Shown here one piece after another: positions 27,309 through 35,829 of a stretch of DNA of 64,000 bases. Origin of the DNA: WHSW01 sp963777775 (GTDB lineage: Bacteria; Actinomycetota; Thermoleophilia; Solirubrobacterales; 70-9). The notes under the pieces are model-generated. The model worked only from the letters and a program-made list of their open reading frames with translations, ran no database searches and was not told the origin of the DNA. Position numbers and translations under genes: made by a program. The stretch spans positions 682,001-746,000 of the forward strand of contig CAVZRL010000005.1 in NCBI GenBank assembly GCA_963777775.1. Direction: 5' to 3'. Each line of letters begins with the position of its first letter. The first letter of the stretch is position 1.

Positions 27309-28091
27309 TCAGATTCCTGCCGCGCGCGAGGTCCGACGGTCGCCGTCCGAGATGGCCTCTGCCCGGAGCTCGCCGGGCCGGTCCGTGCAGACGGCGTCTG
27401 GAGCGGCCGTTTCCACCACACGGCGCAGGAGGTCGGGCTGGTTGACGGTGCCTGTGCTGACGCTGAGGCCCGCGAGCCTGATGATCGCGGCGAGCCGCTC
27501 GGTGAGGAGAAAGTGCTCGACCGCGATCCCGCTCACACCGTGGCTGACGGCCCAGGCGGCGAGCGCCTCCGGCGCATAGTCGGCCCAGATCACGAGGCGA
27601 GCGCTGAATCCGTAGGCCGCGGCCACCGCGCAAGCCTCCGAGTGGAAGCTGATCACCTCGAGCCGGCCGCGATCTGCGGAGCGGCGGTAGCGCTCGCAGA
27701 CTCGTGCGGCGGTCCGTCGGGCAAGGGCGGGATCGGCGTGCGCCTTGACCTCGACCTGCACGGGAAGGTCTTCGGGCGTTGCCTCGAGGAGCTCCTCGAG
27801 GAAGAGCGGCCGCTCGGTCGTCGCGCAGCCGTTGCGATCGCGCAGGAAGCTCCCGGCGACCTCTCGGGATCGCCGCTCGTGGGCCCACCCAGTGAGCGTC
27901 GTTCCGAGCTCGAGCAGTGGATCGTGGAGGAGAACCAGCTCGTCGTCGGCGGTCAGGCAGACGTCGGTCTCGAGTCCGTCGACACCGAAGCAGAGCGCGC
28001 CCTCAAGCGCCCGGGCCGAGGAGTCAGGACCGTACGCGCGGCCGAGCCGGTGCGCGTAGAGGGACGGCCGCAGCCACGTCCCAAATGGCAC
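27309..28091 (-). CDS. Glycerophosphodiester phosphodiesterase family protein
   Basis: 260 residues with the GDPD TIM-barrel pattern: AHRLG at the start, GALCFGVDGLETDVCLTADD (metal-binding Glu/Asp), ELVLLHD, and VQVEVK. It would release alcohols from glycerophosphodiesters in phospholipid turnover. No signal peptide. The last 20 codons lie in a 66-bp segment duplicated at 15.4 kb. Confidence 0.85.
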   Translation of the reverse strand: MPFGTWLRPSLYAHRLGRAYGPDSSARALEGALCFGVDGLETDVCLTADDELVLLHDPLLELGTTLTGWAHERRSREVAGSFLRDRNGCATTERPLFLEELLEATPEDLPVQVEVKAHADPALARRTAARVCERYRRSADRGRLEVISFHSEACAVAAAYGFSARLVIWADYAPEALAAWAVSHGVSGIAVEHFLLTERLAAIIRLAGLSVSTGTVNQPDLLRRVVETAAPDAVCTDRPGELRAEAISDGDRRTSRAAGI

Positions 28092-28168
28092 CGGCCCGGC
28101 GCGGCCGGTTTGTTACCCGGTCGTCACCGCCGTGTGATGTTCGGGTGAACGGTCTGCGGGCGGCATCT

Positions 28169-28981
28169 CTACGGCGCTGGCCGCCGTGCGTCCAGCCGGC
28201 AGACGATGCGCGGGTGACCGTCGATTACCGGCGCATCGAGCACCGTCGCGCCGTCGAACCCAGCGTGATGGGCGAGCCGGTCGAGGCTCGCCCCGCTGAA
28301 CCCCCAGTAGACGTAGTCGTCGCGGGCGTAGACCTCGCCCGGCTCGCAGACGTGGATCCCCCCCTCGGCGTTCAGACTTGGATCGGCAACCCCGTAGGTC
28401 TCCAGAAGGACCTCCCCCTCCCGCTCGAGTCGCCGGCGCAGCACCGAGAGCAGACCGAGGGGGTTGTCGACCCTGTGCAGGATCCCGAAGCAGAGAATGA
28501 GGTCGAAGCGCTCACCTAGCGCGTCGAGCGCGAACGCATCGATGCGGCGATACTCGACCTCGGAGTCGAGAAGCTCGGCGATCGTCCGAAACCCCTCGCC
28601 GCCCTCCAGATCCACACCCCAACGGGCGCGGACCCACTCGATGTATTGCTCGTTGTCGACCGCGACGACGCGTCGAGCGGCTCGGGACTCGGCGAGGAAC
28701 GCGTAGAAGCCGTCGAAGGTTCCGACGTCGAGGACGCTGCGTCTGGTCAGGTCGTCCGGTATGAACGGCAACCGGTAGCGGTGATCGCGAGCGACTCCGG
28801 CTGTGTAGATCTCGCCCGCATCGAGGCTGAAGGTATGGAACCAGAGCGGAACCCGAGCGACCGCTGCTCGCGCCGCATCGGGCGAAGCCCCGATCGGCAC
28901 TTGGTCGGCTACCGCCCTCTCGGTGGCGGTTGCCAGCGGCGGGTTTCTCGAGACGCTGCTCGCATTCACGGAAACGGCCAT
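28169..28981 (-). CDS. CmoB-like (DUF1698) SAM methyltransferase, copy 1
   Basis: 270 residues, ATG behind AGGAG. Class I methyltransferase: SVLDVGTFDGFYAFLAESRA is motif I, VVAVDNEQYIEW motif II, FDLILCFGILHRVDNPLGLL motif IV. The VLDVGTFDGFYAF and CFGILHRVxNPLGLL blocks place it with the CmoB/DUF1698 group. True CmoB modifies tRNA wobble uridine; here an unknown small-molecule target is as likely. A close paralogue lies at 52.8 kb. Confidence 0.8.
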   Translation of the reverse strand: MAVSVNASSVSRNPPLATATERAVADQVPIGASPDAARAAVARVPLWFHTFSLDAGEIYTAGVARDHRYRLPFIPDDLTRRSVLDVGTFDGFYAFLAESRAARRVVAVDNEQYIEWVRARWGVDLEGGEGFRTIAELLDSEVEYRRIDAFALDALGERFDLILCFGILHRVDNPLGLLSVLRRRLEREGEVLLETYGVADPSLNAEGGIHVCEPGEVYARDDYVYWGFSGASLDRLAHHAGFDGATVLDAPVIDGHPRIVCRLDARRPAP

Positions 28982-29213
28982 CGCGAGAATCTCCTTTCAT
29001 TCCGTCACCATCGGTCCCGGCTCACAGGTCCCGTCGCCCGGCCATCTCCGTGCCCCGGACGGTGTGATTCGGTATAGCGGATCGACGGCGCAAAATTCTC
29101 GACGGCGAACTTCCAGGCGGCGTATCTGGAAACCGCCCACCCGGCCGTCGAGTGGTACCCCTCTACGGCGGAGGCGGAGGAGGTGCTTGAGGTTGAGGCG
29201 CTGACGGCGCAGC

Positions 29214-30029
29214 ATGCCGAGGTTTCCACCTCCGTGTCCAACACCCGGCCGCGGACGTGCTACCCATTCGCACATCGCCGACAGTCATGACAAGGTCGAG
29301 CGGCGACTGGATGAGCTCTATCGCGGAGCCCCGGAAGACTTCACGGCCGGTCGCAACGAGCTCGCCGCCAAACTCAAGGCGGCCGGCGAGGCCGAGGTTG
29401 CGGCGGACGTCAAGCGGCAGAAGCGCCCGACCCAGGCGGCGTCGGTGGTCAACCGCCTGAGCCTGGACCACTCGGATGAGACGCAGGCCCTGCTCGATGC
29501 GGCCGAACGGCTCCGCGACGTGCACTCGCAGCTCGGCGCCGCGGGCTCCGGCGAGCGTCTGCGCGAGGCCGCCCGGACGGAGCGCCAGGCACTCGAGCGG
29601 CTCATGGAGATCGCCCGCCAAATGGGCCCACGCCCGAGCGCCGCGACCCTCGACCGCGTCGGCGAGACCCTGCAAGCCGCCGGAAGCGACGAGGGGGTGG
29701 CACGCCTGGTGCGGACCGGCCGCCTGGATCGCGAGCGCCGGGCAGCCGGTCTCCCGGCCGCGGCGACGCCCACGCGGTCCCGGGCGGCGACCAAGCCGGC
29801 GCAGGACCGCCCCCAAGAGCTCAAGGAGGTGCGCGCCGCCCTCAAGGAGCTGGGCCGTCGCGAGGCGCGCGCACGGACGGCTCAGACGAAGGCTCTGCAG
29901 AGGCGTGCGGACGCCGAGTCCAGGCTGGAGGAGGCGCGGGCGGTCGTCACCGAGACCCAGGGCGAGCTGGCCTCGATCGAAGGCGAAATCACCGACCTGG
30001 AGCGACAGCTTCGGCGTCTGGAGGGCTAG
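29214..30029 (+). CDS. Helical conserved protein of unknown function
   Basis: About 250-271 residues; the start is uncertain because the first 25 codons look random. From DKVERRLDELYRGAPEDFTA on it is almost all helix. RKRQKRPTQAASVVNRLS-type text near 70 is a conserved actinobacterial pattern. The C-terminal 90 residues are a coiled coil (RAALKELGRREARARTAQ … LERQLRRLEG). No membrane segment. A 54-bp copy of its end is at 10.67 kb. Confidence 0.55.
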   Translation: MPRFPPPCPTPGRGRATHSHIADSHDKVERRLDELYRGAPEDFTAGRNELAAKLKAAGEAEVAADVKRQKRPTQAASVVNRLSLDHSDETQALLDAAERLRDVHSQLGAAGSGERLREAARTERQALERLMEIARQMGPRPSAATLDRVGETLQAAGSDEGVARLVRTGRLDRERRAAGLPAAATPTRSRAATKPAQDRPQELKEVRAALKELGRREARARTAQTKALQRRADAESRLEEARAVVTETQGELASIEGEITDLERQLRRLEG

Positions 30030-30035
30030 CGGCGC

Positions 30036-30459
30036 TCAGTCCGCCGTGCCGCGGATGAAGTCCCCGAAGCCGCGGTCGGGGGCGTGGATGTTGAGGACGC
30101 GGGCCCGCCATCGTGGGTGTGGCGGAACGTGTGACACAACCCGCGCGGGATCGACGCGAGCGTCCCGGGACCGCCGGCATGCACCGAGCCCTCCACCTCG
30201 AACTCGATCTCGCCGTCCAGGACGTAAAAGGAATCCACCTGGTCGTCGTGGTCGTGCAGGGGCGGGCCGTTGCGCGGCCCGTTGTAGGCGAACTCAAGGA
30301 AGCAGATGTGCGGGAGTACCGCCTTCACAAGCAGCGACCCGGTTGCCTGCCTCGACCCGCTCCCCCTCATCGGGGTCGACGACGATCGCTTCGGACGCCG
30401 GTCTGCCTCCATCGGCGGGGATACAGGCGGCGGCGATGCGTGGCCGTGTCGGTCGCCAT
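30036..30459 (-). pseudogene. Frameshifted cupin protein
   Basis: Cupin motif 1 (PPLHDHDDQVDSFYVLDGEI) and motif 2 (GTLASIPRGLCHTFRHTHDG) are intact in one frame. The N-terminal part (GRPASEAIVVDPDEGERVEA) and the C-terminal end (RVLNIHAPDRGFGDFIRG) lie in other frames. At least two single-base indels break the gene. ATG at 30459 starts 3 bp from the stop of the GNAT gene. Confidence 0.7.
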
Positions 30460-30461
30460 GG

Positions 30462-31025
30462 CTACGCCTCCCATTCATGCGCCAGCAGCCCGAGCACGAC
30501 GGAGTCGGTGCGCTCGCCTCCAACTATCCAGCGCTCGCGCTGCAGGCCCTCGATCCGAAACCCAAGGCGCTCGAGCGATCGCACGGCGGCCACGTTGCGC
30601 GGGTCGGTGTCGCCCTCGAGGCGATGCAGGTGAAGGTCGTGGAAGGCGAAGTCCACGACCCGACGCTGGGCCTCGTTCGCGTAGCCCTGGCCCCAGTGCT
30701 GTCGCCCGAGGATGAAGCCCAGCTCCGCTCGCGGCTGCTCGCCGTCGGGCAAAAGCGTGACCGTCCCGAGCACACGGCCGTCCTCGTCGCGCTCGATGCC
30801 CCACTGCAGCACAGAGCGGTCGTCGAACCCGTCTCGGATCTGCGTGATCAGCGCCGCCGTCTCCTGCCGGCTCGGATGAGGCGGAGTGCTCCAGTGGCGC
30901 ATCGCCTCGGGATCAGAGAAGGTGGCGAACAGGTCCTCGACATCGTCATCGGCGAGCGAGCGCAGCGTCAAGCGGTCGGTGGTGAGGGTCGGCAGGGAGG
31001 TGAGTTTGGCCAGCTCGATGAGCAC
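30462..31025 (-). CDS. RimJ/RimL-type GNAT acetyltransferase
   Basis: 187 residues: TLTTDRLTLRSLADDDVEDL at the start, GRVLGTVTLLPDG, the acetyl-CoA loop RQHWGQGYANEAQRRVVDFA, and NVAAVRSLERLGFRIEG. It probably acetylates an N-terminal or small-molecule amine. The upstream partner of the broken cupin gene. Confidence 0.88.
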   Translation of the reverse strand: MLIELAKLTSLPTLTTDRLTLRSLADDDVEDLFATFSDPEAMRHWSTPPHPSRQETAALITQIRDGFDDRSVLQWGIERDEDGRVLGTVTLLPDGEQPRAELGFILGRQHWGQGYANEAQRRVVDFAFHDLHLHRLEGDTDPRNVAAVRSLERLGFRIEGLQRERWIVGGERTDSVVLGLLAHEWEA

Positions 31026-31336
31026 TCACGCGATGGTATGGCCACCACGGAGGGTCTTAAGCCGAATCCCAGGGCGGACTCAGGTTTTGCCGCATTCCAT
31101 GCTAAGCGACACCGTCGAAGCTGTGAATACAGCTCACCGTGCTAGGCCCCGGCGCGGATGCGGGGCGCTTCCTGCACTCGTTCCCAAAGGTCGATCGCTT
31201 GCTGTTCGAAGTTGAGACGGCGACCCTGGCCGGTGGCGACATAGGACTGGATCCCGGTCTCGAGCTGCGCCCTGGCCTCGGCCGCCGAGCTCGTCGCCGA
31301 GCAGCTGCCGGCACCGCGGCGGCTATAGGGCTGGCG
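31026..31336. other. Intergenic stretch with a possible relic on the minus strand
   Basis: On the minus strand, 31142-31260 reads AQLETGIQSYVATGQGRRLN then FEQQAIDLWERVQEAPR, stop. It resembles the tail of a regulator or cyclase but has no good start. I see no other gene. Confidence 0.3.
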
Positions 31337-31480
31337 ATGCAGACGATCCGACAACGTCCATGGCGCCCCTTCGTGCGAAGGCGGGCGCGAAAGCCGGCGC
31401 CGGTCAAGACGAGGTGGATCTGCCCGCGTTGCGGGGGTCCGCACGCTCGCGCGAAGTGCCCGGTGGCGCCGAGCGCCTAG
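31337..31480 (+). CDS. Small zinc-ribbon-like protein (47 aa)
   Basis: ATG at 31337 opens 47 codons: a basic N-terminus (RPFVRRRARKPAPVK) followed by CPRCGGPHARAKCP, a compact Cys/His cluster that could hold one zinc. Length and composition suit a zinc-ribbon or zinc-knuckle peptide. The ribosome binding site is weak (AGGG), so it may be a relic. Confidence 0.35.
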   Translation: MQTIRQRPWRPFVRRRARKPAPVKTRWICPRCGGPHARAKCPVAPSA

Positions 31481-31511
31481 CGGTCGACTGAGCGACCGCG
31501 GTTTCGCGTCT

Positions 31512-31796
31512 CTACCCGTGGGCGACGACCTCACCTGCCGTGATCTCGGGCGGGTTCGGCATCAGCTCGGCGAGGTTCTCGGCATCCCATTCGCCCTCTC
31601 GCTTGCTCGACTCCTCGGCGCCGGACTGGTCCTCGTACACGCTCATCGAGATCATTACGCCGCCACCCGCGTCCGCGAAGTGGTAGGCAACGAGCCCCGG
31701 GACGTCCTTGATCAGCGGCACGAAGCCCTCGGCGGTGCGACGCCCCGCCTCGGGGGGATCCGTGACGCCCTCGTACCGTCTCACCGATGCGTACAT
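31512..31796 (-). CDS. ABM-like dimeric barrel protein
   Basis: 94 residues: MYASVRRYEGVTDPPEAGRR, then FVPLIKDVPGLVAYHFADAG and VMISMSVYEDQSGAEES. This is the ferredoxin-like barrel of antibiotic-biosynthesis-monooxygenase proteins. Many such proteins are heme- or quinone-linked or of unknown function. A frameshifted relative is at 45.35 kb. Confidence 0.75.
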   Translation of the reverse strand: MYASVRRYEGVTDPPEAGRRTAEGFVPLIKDVPGLVAYHFADAGGGVMISMSVYEDQSGAEESSKREGEWDAENLAELMPNPPEITAGEVVAHG

Positions 31797-31911
31797 TTGT
31801 CTCCTTCCCTGTACCAGGTCGAGTACCAGGAGGGCTAGTGTCGCATGGACAAGCCGCTTTAGGGGTTGTGCGCGCAGAGCGCGCTAGACGCCGGTCGCGG
31901 CACGAGCGCCC

Positions 31912-32163
31912 TCAAAAGTCGGCACGGCCGGGCGGGCCGAGCTGGTTCGAAAGCCCGCTCGATGGAGTCGCTGAGGTGGAGCCGCCGGAAGGACTCGCGG
32001 GCGCCGAGCGTTGAGTTGGTGCAGAGGGTCGGCCTAGGTGCTGGGTGAAGGTCCCGGTGACGGAATCGCGGGTCGGCGCCTGCGCCGCAGCGGAGGGGAC
32101 TGAAAAGGCCATCGCGATTGCAAGGCACGCGAGGGAAAGCAGGAGCCTTCTCATCGAGGACAC
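31912..32163 (-). CDS. Short exported protein, probably truncated
   Basis: 83 residues. Signal peptide: RRLLLSLACLAIAMAFSVPS. After TRDSVTGTFTQHL, which looks like the opening of a beta-sandwich secreted family, the text becomes low-complexity Ser/Pro/Thr. The mature domain was probably lost by deletion or frameshift. Confidence 0.4.
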   Translation of the reverse strand: MSSMRRLLLSLACLAIAMAFSVPSAAAQAPTRDSVTGTFTQHLGRPSAPTQRSAPASPSGGSTSATPSSGLSNQLGPPGRADF

Positions 32164-32206
32164 CTAGTCATTTATCGCCGACCGGGGTCGGCAACGCCGA
32201 GCGGAC

Positions 32207-32371
32207 TCAGGCGTCATCGCGTAGGAGGCGGTTGAGCTCGTCGTCGAGCTCGGCGGAGGTCTCGTCTTTGATCCTCATCAGCGTCCTGATCGCCGTGCAT
32301 TTCGCGGTCGGGCTGGTCTCCGGGTCTCGGATCAAGCCCTCGAGGATCTCCACCATCTCATCGGTGTGCAT
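32207..32371 (-). CDS. Small 'DDEL' helical protein, divergent from MSQENVE array 1
   Basis: 54 residues from ATG 32371, after a G-run. It reads MHTDEMVEILEGLIRDPETS then TAIRTLMRIKDETSAELDDE, two amphipathic helices, no known domain. A homologous gene sits divergent from each of the other MSQENVE arrays (54513 and, dead, 45781). The TSxxMIALxRALR / TAKCTAIRTLMRIK and ELDDEL ends are the shared parts. Function unknown; linkage suggests a regulatory or partner role. Confidence 0.65.
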   Translation of the reverse strand: MHTDEMVEILEGLIRDPETSPTAKCTAIRTLMRIKDETSAELDDELNRLLRDDA

Positions 32372-32482
32372 GCGGCCCCCCTTTCGGGGGGGAGATTTCT
32401 TCACAGCGAGCCAGGCGGCGGTCGGCGGAGCATGTGATTCCGCGTCGCCGACCCTCCCCCGGCGCGCGATACTGCGCGGGCC
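32372..32482 (+). promoter_or_regulatory. Conserved divergent promoter of MSQENVE array 1
   Basis: The block ggcggtcggcggagcatgtg … gatactgcgcgggcc before ATG 32483 recurs upstream of 46036 and 54781. GATACT is a good -10; exactly 9 nt separate it from the ATG in all three, so the message should be leaderless. Confidence 0.6.
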
Positions 32483-32890
32483 ATGTCCCAGGAGAACGTG
32501 AACAGCGTGCTGACGATGTGGGAAGCGGCGATGGAGGGCGATCGGGCCGAGCTCGACCTTTCGCTGCTAGCCGATGACATCGTCTACGAGGACGACATCC
32601 TGCCCGATCATGGCGGCGAGACCTACCATGGTCACGACGGAATCCGGCGGGCGTGGGATCGCGCCATCGAGGCGTTTGACGAGGACACGGCAAATGTCGT
32701 CGAGTGGACGCGGGACGCCGGGGATCGGGTGGTGTCCTGCCATCACGTCCGCGGCCATGGTGCGGTGAGCGCGATCGAGGTCGACTTCCGCTACGCGTAT
32801 CTCTGGCGGTTCGAGGGCGGCAAGGTCGTCTACCTGAAGTCGTATCGCGATCCACGGCAGGCCGTTGAAGCCGCCGGGCTGTCGGAGTAG
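32483..32890 (+). CDS. SnoaL-like MSQENV protein, array 1 gene 1
   Basis: 135 residues of the NTF2/SnoaL fold: MSQENVNSVLTMWEAAMEGD, YHGHDGIRRAWDRAIEAF, FRYAYLWRFEGGKVVYLKSY. SnoaL-fold proteins are small isomerases, hydratases or ligand binders; no catalytic set is clear. It ends EAAGLSE; its GAG TAG is followed by ggcg and the next ATG, so its last codons carry the ribosome binding site of gene 2. Confidence 0.82.
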   Translation: MSQENVNSVLTMWEAAMEGDRAELDLSLLADDIVYEDDILPDHGGETYHGHDGIRRAWDRAIEAFDEDTANVVEWTRDAGDRVVSCHHVRGHGAVSAIEVDFRYAYLWRFEGGKVVYLKSYRDPRQAVEAAGLSE

Positions 32891-32894
32891 GGCG

Positions 32895-33290
32895 ATGTCG
32901 CAGGAGAACGTGGAGCTTGCCTACCGCGCCTATGACGCCTTCAACCGCCGCGACTGGGATGCCTTCGTCTTGCTGAGCGACCCGGAGATCGAGATCGAGT
33001 CGCGCCTCGTCATCATGGAGGGCGGCTACCACGGCCACGAGGGCCTGCGTCGCTGGTGGGAGAACTTTCTCGGTGCCTTCCCCGACTACACCTGCGAGGT
33101 CGAGGAATTGCGCGACCTCGGAGACGTGACGCTCGGTCACATCCGCGGTTGGGGACATGCCGCCGCCAGCGACACGCCGCTCGTAGATCCGTTCTGGCAG
33201 CCGATCAGATGGCGCGACGGCAAGTGCGTCTGGTGGCGCAACTGCTCGACCGAGGCCGAAGCCCTCGAAGCCGCCGGGCTTTCGGAGTAG
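32895..33290 (+). CDS. SnoaL-like MSQENVE protein, array 1 gene 2
   Basis: 131 residues: MSQENVELAYRAYDAFNRRD, then YHGHEGLRRWWENFLGAFPD and PIRWRDGKCVWWRNCS. Same fold and same ends as its neighbour, but the interior has diverged widely. The ATG lies 4 nt after the stop of gene 1, and its own EALEAAGLSE end feeds gene 3. Confidence 0.82.
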   Translation: MSQENVELAYRAYDAFNRRDWDAFVLLSDPEIEIESRLVIMEGGYHGHEGLRRWWENFLGAFPDYTCEVEELRDLGDVTLGHIRGWGHAAASDTPLVDPFWQPIRWRDGKCVWWRNCSTEAEALEAAGLSE

Positions 33291-33293
33291 GCG

Positions 33294-33425
33294 ATGTCGC
33301 AGGAGAACGTCGAGGTCGTGCGCAGTACCTGGGACGTGTGGCTTCGCGGCGACCTGAATGGGCTCCTTGGCTACTACGACCCCCGAGTTGTCTGGGACGC
33401 CTTCCGCGAGTGGCCCGACACATCT
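33294..33425 (+). pseudogene. Truncated MSQENVE gene, array 1 gene 3
   Basis: The first 44 codons are normal (MSQENVEVVRSTWDVWLRGD, then GYYDPRVVWDAFREWPD). After 33425 the frame continues into unrelated sequence to 33812 with no NTF2 core and no GLSE end. It was cut by a deletion or rearrangement. Confidence 0.7.
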
Positions 33426-33826
33426 AGGCGGGATCGGTGCGCCAGTGGTCAGCACCCCGCTCAGGCGGTCTTGAGTGGTGGAGAAACCGCTCTAGCAAGC
33501 GAGATCCCGCTTGGCTCTGCGACCGCTTCTAGATGTGCTGCATGGCGGGACATCGGCTCTAGGAGCGGGCTCCCGCGGGGTGCGGTGCAGTCGGCCCGGG
33601 CGACGTGCCGCCGACCTGGCGGGCGAGGAACGCTTCGCGAACCTCAGGCCCGCTTGCGCCCGCTGCAATCGGGGGCGGCGCTAGTCGGGTCCTGGCCGAG
33701 CCACTCCACCACGCCGACCTTCGCCCTCATCGAGGAGCTCACGAACGTCCTCGGCCGTGTGCGGACGTTGCATCCGCGCTTGCACTCCGAGGTACAGCCA
33801 AACCTTTGGTAGCCCGGGCGTCGAGT
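33426..33826. other. Unassigned stretch after the broken array gene
   Basis: About 400 bases with no recognised gene on either strand. Long shadow frames exist but none reads as a protein family. It probably came in with the rearrangement that cut gene 3. Confidence 0.35.
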
Positions 33827-34264
33827 TCATCCAGCCATCGACCGAACTCGTCCTCCATTGCGCGACCGGGCATTACCCGGGCTCACGGCTGCGTCACGGA
33901 TCTCGAAAGGTCCTCCTCCATCGAGGAGGCCGGTGAGCTCGAGGACTCGTCGTGGCTGGCCGTCAAGCCCGGAGAGCACGAGCGTTTGGCTCTGCGTCCG
34001 AAGCTCTCGCGCGAGCATGTACAAAGCCCGAATCCCAGTCGAGTCGATGAAGCGAAGGTTCTGGAGGCTGAGGACAACCTCGCCTTCTGCGCCGCTAACT
34101 AGCGAGCGCACCTCATCGACGAACTCCTCCGCGTTCGAGAGATCGATCTCACCAACGACAGCGAGGATTACGCCATCGTCGGCAGAGGGGATACGCGACA
34201 GCGAGTGGCCATTGACCTGCTCGCCTGTTGTGAGGGGCCGTGTAGCTCGCTCCTTGGGAATCAA
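33827..34264 (-). CDS. STAS-domain anti-sigma factor antagonist-like protein
   Basis: 145 residues from a TTG start at 34264, set by AGGAGG 9 nt upstream. STAS fold: VILAVVGEIDLSNAEEFVDE and LSLQNLRFIDSTGIRALYML, where the Ser in FIDSTG is the usual phosphorylation site. It should bind an anti-sigma factor of the SpoIIAB/RsbW type when unphosphorylated. No kinase is nearby. It acts in the cytoplasm. Confidence 0.85.
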   Translation of the reverse strand: MIPKERATRPLTTGEQVNGHSLSRIPSADDGVILAVVGEIDLSNAEEFVDEVRSLVSGAEGEVVLSLQNLRFIDSTGIRALYMLARELRTQSQTLVLSGLDGQPRRVLELTGLLDGGGPFEIRDAAVSPGNARSRNGGRVRSMAG

Positions 34265-34366
34265 AGCCGCTCCTCCTAACGTTTAGGCGGTTGACGTAGA
34301 AGTCCTAGGCGCTCATCCGCAAACGAGTCGCGTAGCGCCTAGATCACACGGCGCGTAGCATAGCGC

Positions 34367-34441
34367 AATAGCCCTTGCGGTAATAGCCCTTGCGGTAATA
34401 GCCCTTGCGGTAATAGCCCTTGCCGCAATGACCCTTGCTAC
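34367..34441 (+). repeat. Five 15-bp tandem repeats upstream of an HTH gene
   Basis: The unit aatagcccttgcggt is repeated head to tail: three exact, then aatagcccttgccgc and aatgacccttgctac. It ends 12 bp before the ATG of the HTH protein. The 15-bp phase is not helical and there are no spacers. It is probably an operator array bound by that protein, or slipped-strand expansion. Confidence 0.75.
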
Positions 34442-34453
34442 TGTGTCCTCACG

Positions 34454-34861
34454 ATGGCTGGTGGCGACCCGTTCGACAAGGCACTGCGGGACCTAGAACG
34501 CGCGTTGGATGCCAACGCTCGGCGTATGGCCCAGATAAAGCGCAGGATCGCTGAGATCCGGAGTCAGCGCTCAGCCGGGCGGTCCTATAGGGAGATAGTC
34601 GAAGCAACGAAGGGGGATCTCAGCGTCCAGCTGATCACCGACGCAACACAGGCGCTCGACGAGTTCGGCGCTCGTGTCCGCAGGGCAGAGGCGCTCGCGC
34701 TGTACAACGACGGAATGACTATGGAGGAAATCGCCAAGAAGTTCGGCGTCACGCGCCAGCGCGTATCGGCGCTCCTCCGAGATGCTGACGGAGAGGCTTC
34801 CCGCGATCGCGATCGCGCTCAACCACGTACGAGTGGCAGAGCGGTGGCCCGGCGAGGCTAG
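34454..34861 (+). CDS. Helix-turn-helix protein (sigma region-4-like)
   Basis: 135 residues. N-terminal half is a coiled-coil-like helix (ERALDANARRMAQIKRRIAE). Residues 78-112 are a clean helix-turn-helix: AEALALYNDGMTMEEIAKKF then GVTRQRVSALLRD. The tail is Arg-rich. The array of 15-bp repeats at its door suggests it controls itself. Confidence 0.65.
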   Translation: MAGGDPFDKALRDLERALDANARRMAQIKRRIAEIRSQRSAGRSYREIVEATKGDLSVQLITDATQALDEFGARVRRAEALALYNDGMTMEEIAKKFGVTRQRVSALLRDADGEASRDRDRAQPRTSGRAVARRG

Positions 34862-35336
34862 CTTCCGGTCGGGGCGATCTCCACGTTCTCCTGCGAGATC
34901 GCTCCGCGCAGCATCTCCACCCTGGCGCGCGCCGGTCAGTGGCGCTGTGTCCGGTCTGCGACCCCTCAAGAACCGGGATCGAGATACACATGTCCCAGCG
35001 CACCTCAGTTCGAGCCGCGAGACAGACGATCTCCGCTTCGCTCACTTCGTAGGTGCAGCCGATGTTCTCGACAGTCCGCCTGCAGCCCTCGTAGCAATCC
35101 GGGCCATAGCGTGCTCGCCCACTCGCTTGCCAGGCGTGGGCGTACTCGCAGTCGGCCTCGACGGTTCGCAGGTTCTCGTAACCCGCGTTCCCACCCGGCG
35201 GTACGTTGAACCGCGGTGGGCACCGCCCGGTGTACTCCTCGGGAAGTGTCTCGCCCGTCGTTTCCGGGCCGGTGGTCTCCGAGTCGCTCGCCTCGGTCAC
35301 CGTCGAGATGGGCCCGTCACCCGGTCGGAAGCGCAA
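34749..35336 (-). CDS. Cys-rich protein, probably decayed
   Basis: The frame is open for 195 codons. Its centre is protein-like with regular cysteines: NLRTVEADCEYAHAW, GPDCYEGCRRTVENIGCTYE and CLAARTEVRWDMC. The ends are not: there is no signal peptide, and the last 40 codons overlap the HTH gene. I think a small exported Cys-rich protein has lost both ends. Confidence 0.35.
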   Translation of the reverse strand: MRFRPGDGPISTVTEASDSETTGPETTGETLPEEYTGRCPPRFNVPPGGNAGYENLRTVEADCEYAHAWQASGRARYGPDCYEGCRRTVENIGCTYEVSEAEIVCLAARTEVRWDMCISIPVLEGSQTGHSATDRRAPGWRCCAERSRRRTWRSPRPEASLAGPPLCHSYVVERDRDRGKPLRQHLGGAPIRAGA

Positions 35337-35338
35337 GC

Positions 35339-35533
35339 GTGCGTCATCTCGAGAACATTCGCGCGATGGTTCGTCGGCTTGCCGAGGAGGCCGGGTTTCG
35401 CGATTCGCGCTCGTTCGCCGACTCCTGGCACATCCTGATGAAGGGGTCGATCGTGCAAGCCGTCGAGGGCGATATCGAGGCCGCGACGCGAGCCAAATCG
35501 ATGGCCCGGCAGCTCATCGAGACCCACCGCTAG
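35339..35533 (+). pseudogene. C-terminal fragment of a TetR-family regulator
   Basis: About 64 codons: ENIRAMVRRLAEEAGFRDSR, SFADSWHILMKGSIVQAVEG, and TRAKSMARQLIETHR, stop. These are the final helices of TetR/AcrR proteins (FAxSWHILMxGSI). The DNA-binding N-terminus is gone. Confidence 0.7.
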
Positions 35534-35829
35534 CCCCCTGCGAGGACCTCTGCTCGCCGGGCAGGCTTGCGAGGCTCCGCAAATCTAGCCAGCGGTCGCA
35601 TGAAGTGGCGGGACCGGACGCCTGCCCGGCCGCTGGCTCTCCCTGCCTGACGTGTCAACCAGGCGAACACTTGTTTGAGAGGGCCCCGGGCGGGTACCTG
35701 AACGAGACCGGCAGCTATTGCTCGCCGATTCGCGAGGAACCTGCCACTCCGGCTGGGAGCAAAGGGGCGAAGTGACGCGGTCACCTCGCACGGCCCAGAC
35801 GGCTATTCGCAAGACAGGAGAACGCATCC
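35534..35829. other. Intergenic stretch, no gene seen
   Basis: About 300 bases between the TetR fragment and a membrane protein gene. Only shadow frames; no clear repeat or terminator. Confidence 0.35.

Noticed and set aside
33426..33812. C-terminal domain fused to the third MSQENVE gene
   Set aside because: The text after 33425 has no composition or motif of a folded domain and no GLSE end; truncation is simpler.
34367..34441. CRISPR array
   Set aside because: The 15-bp units are head to tail without spacers, and no cas genes are present.
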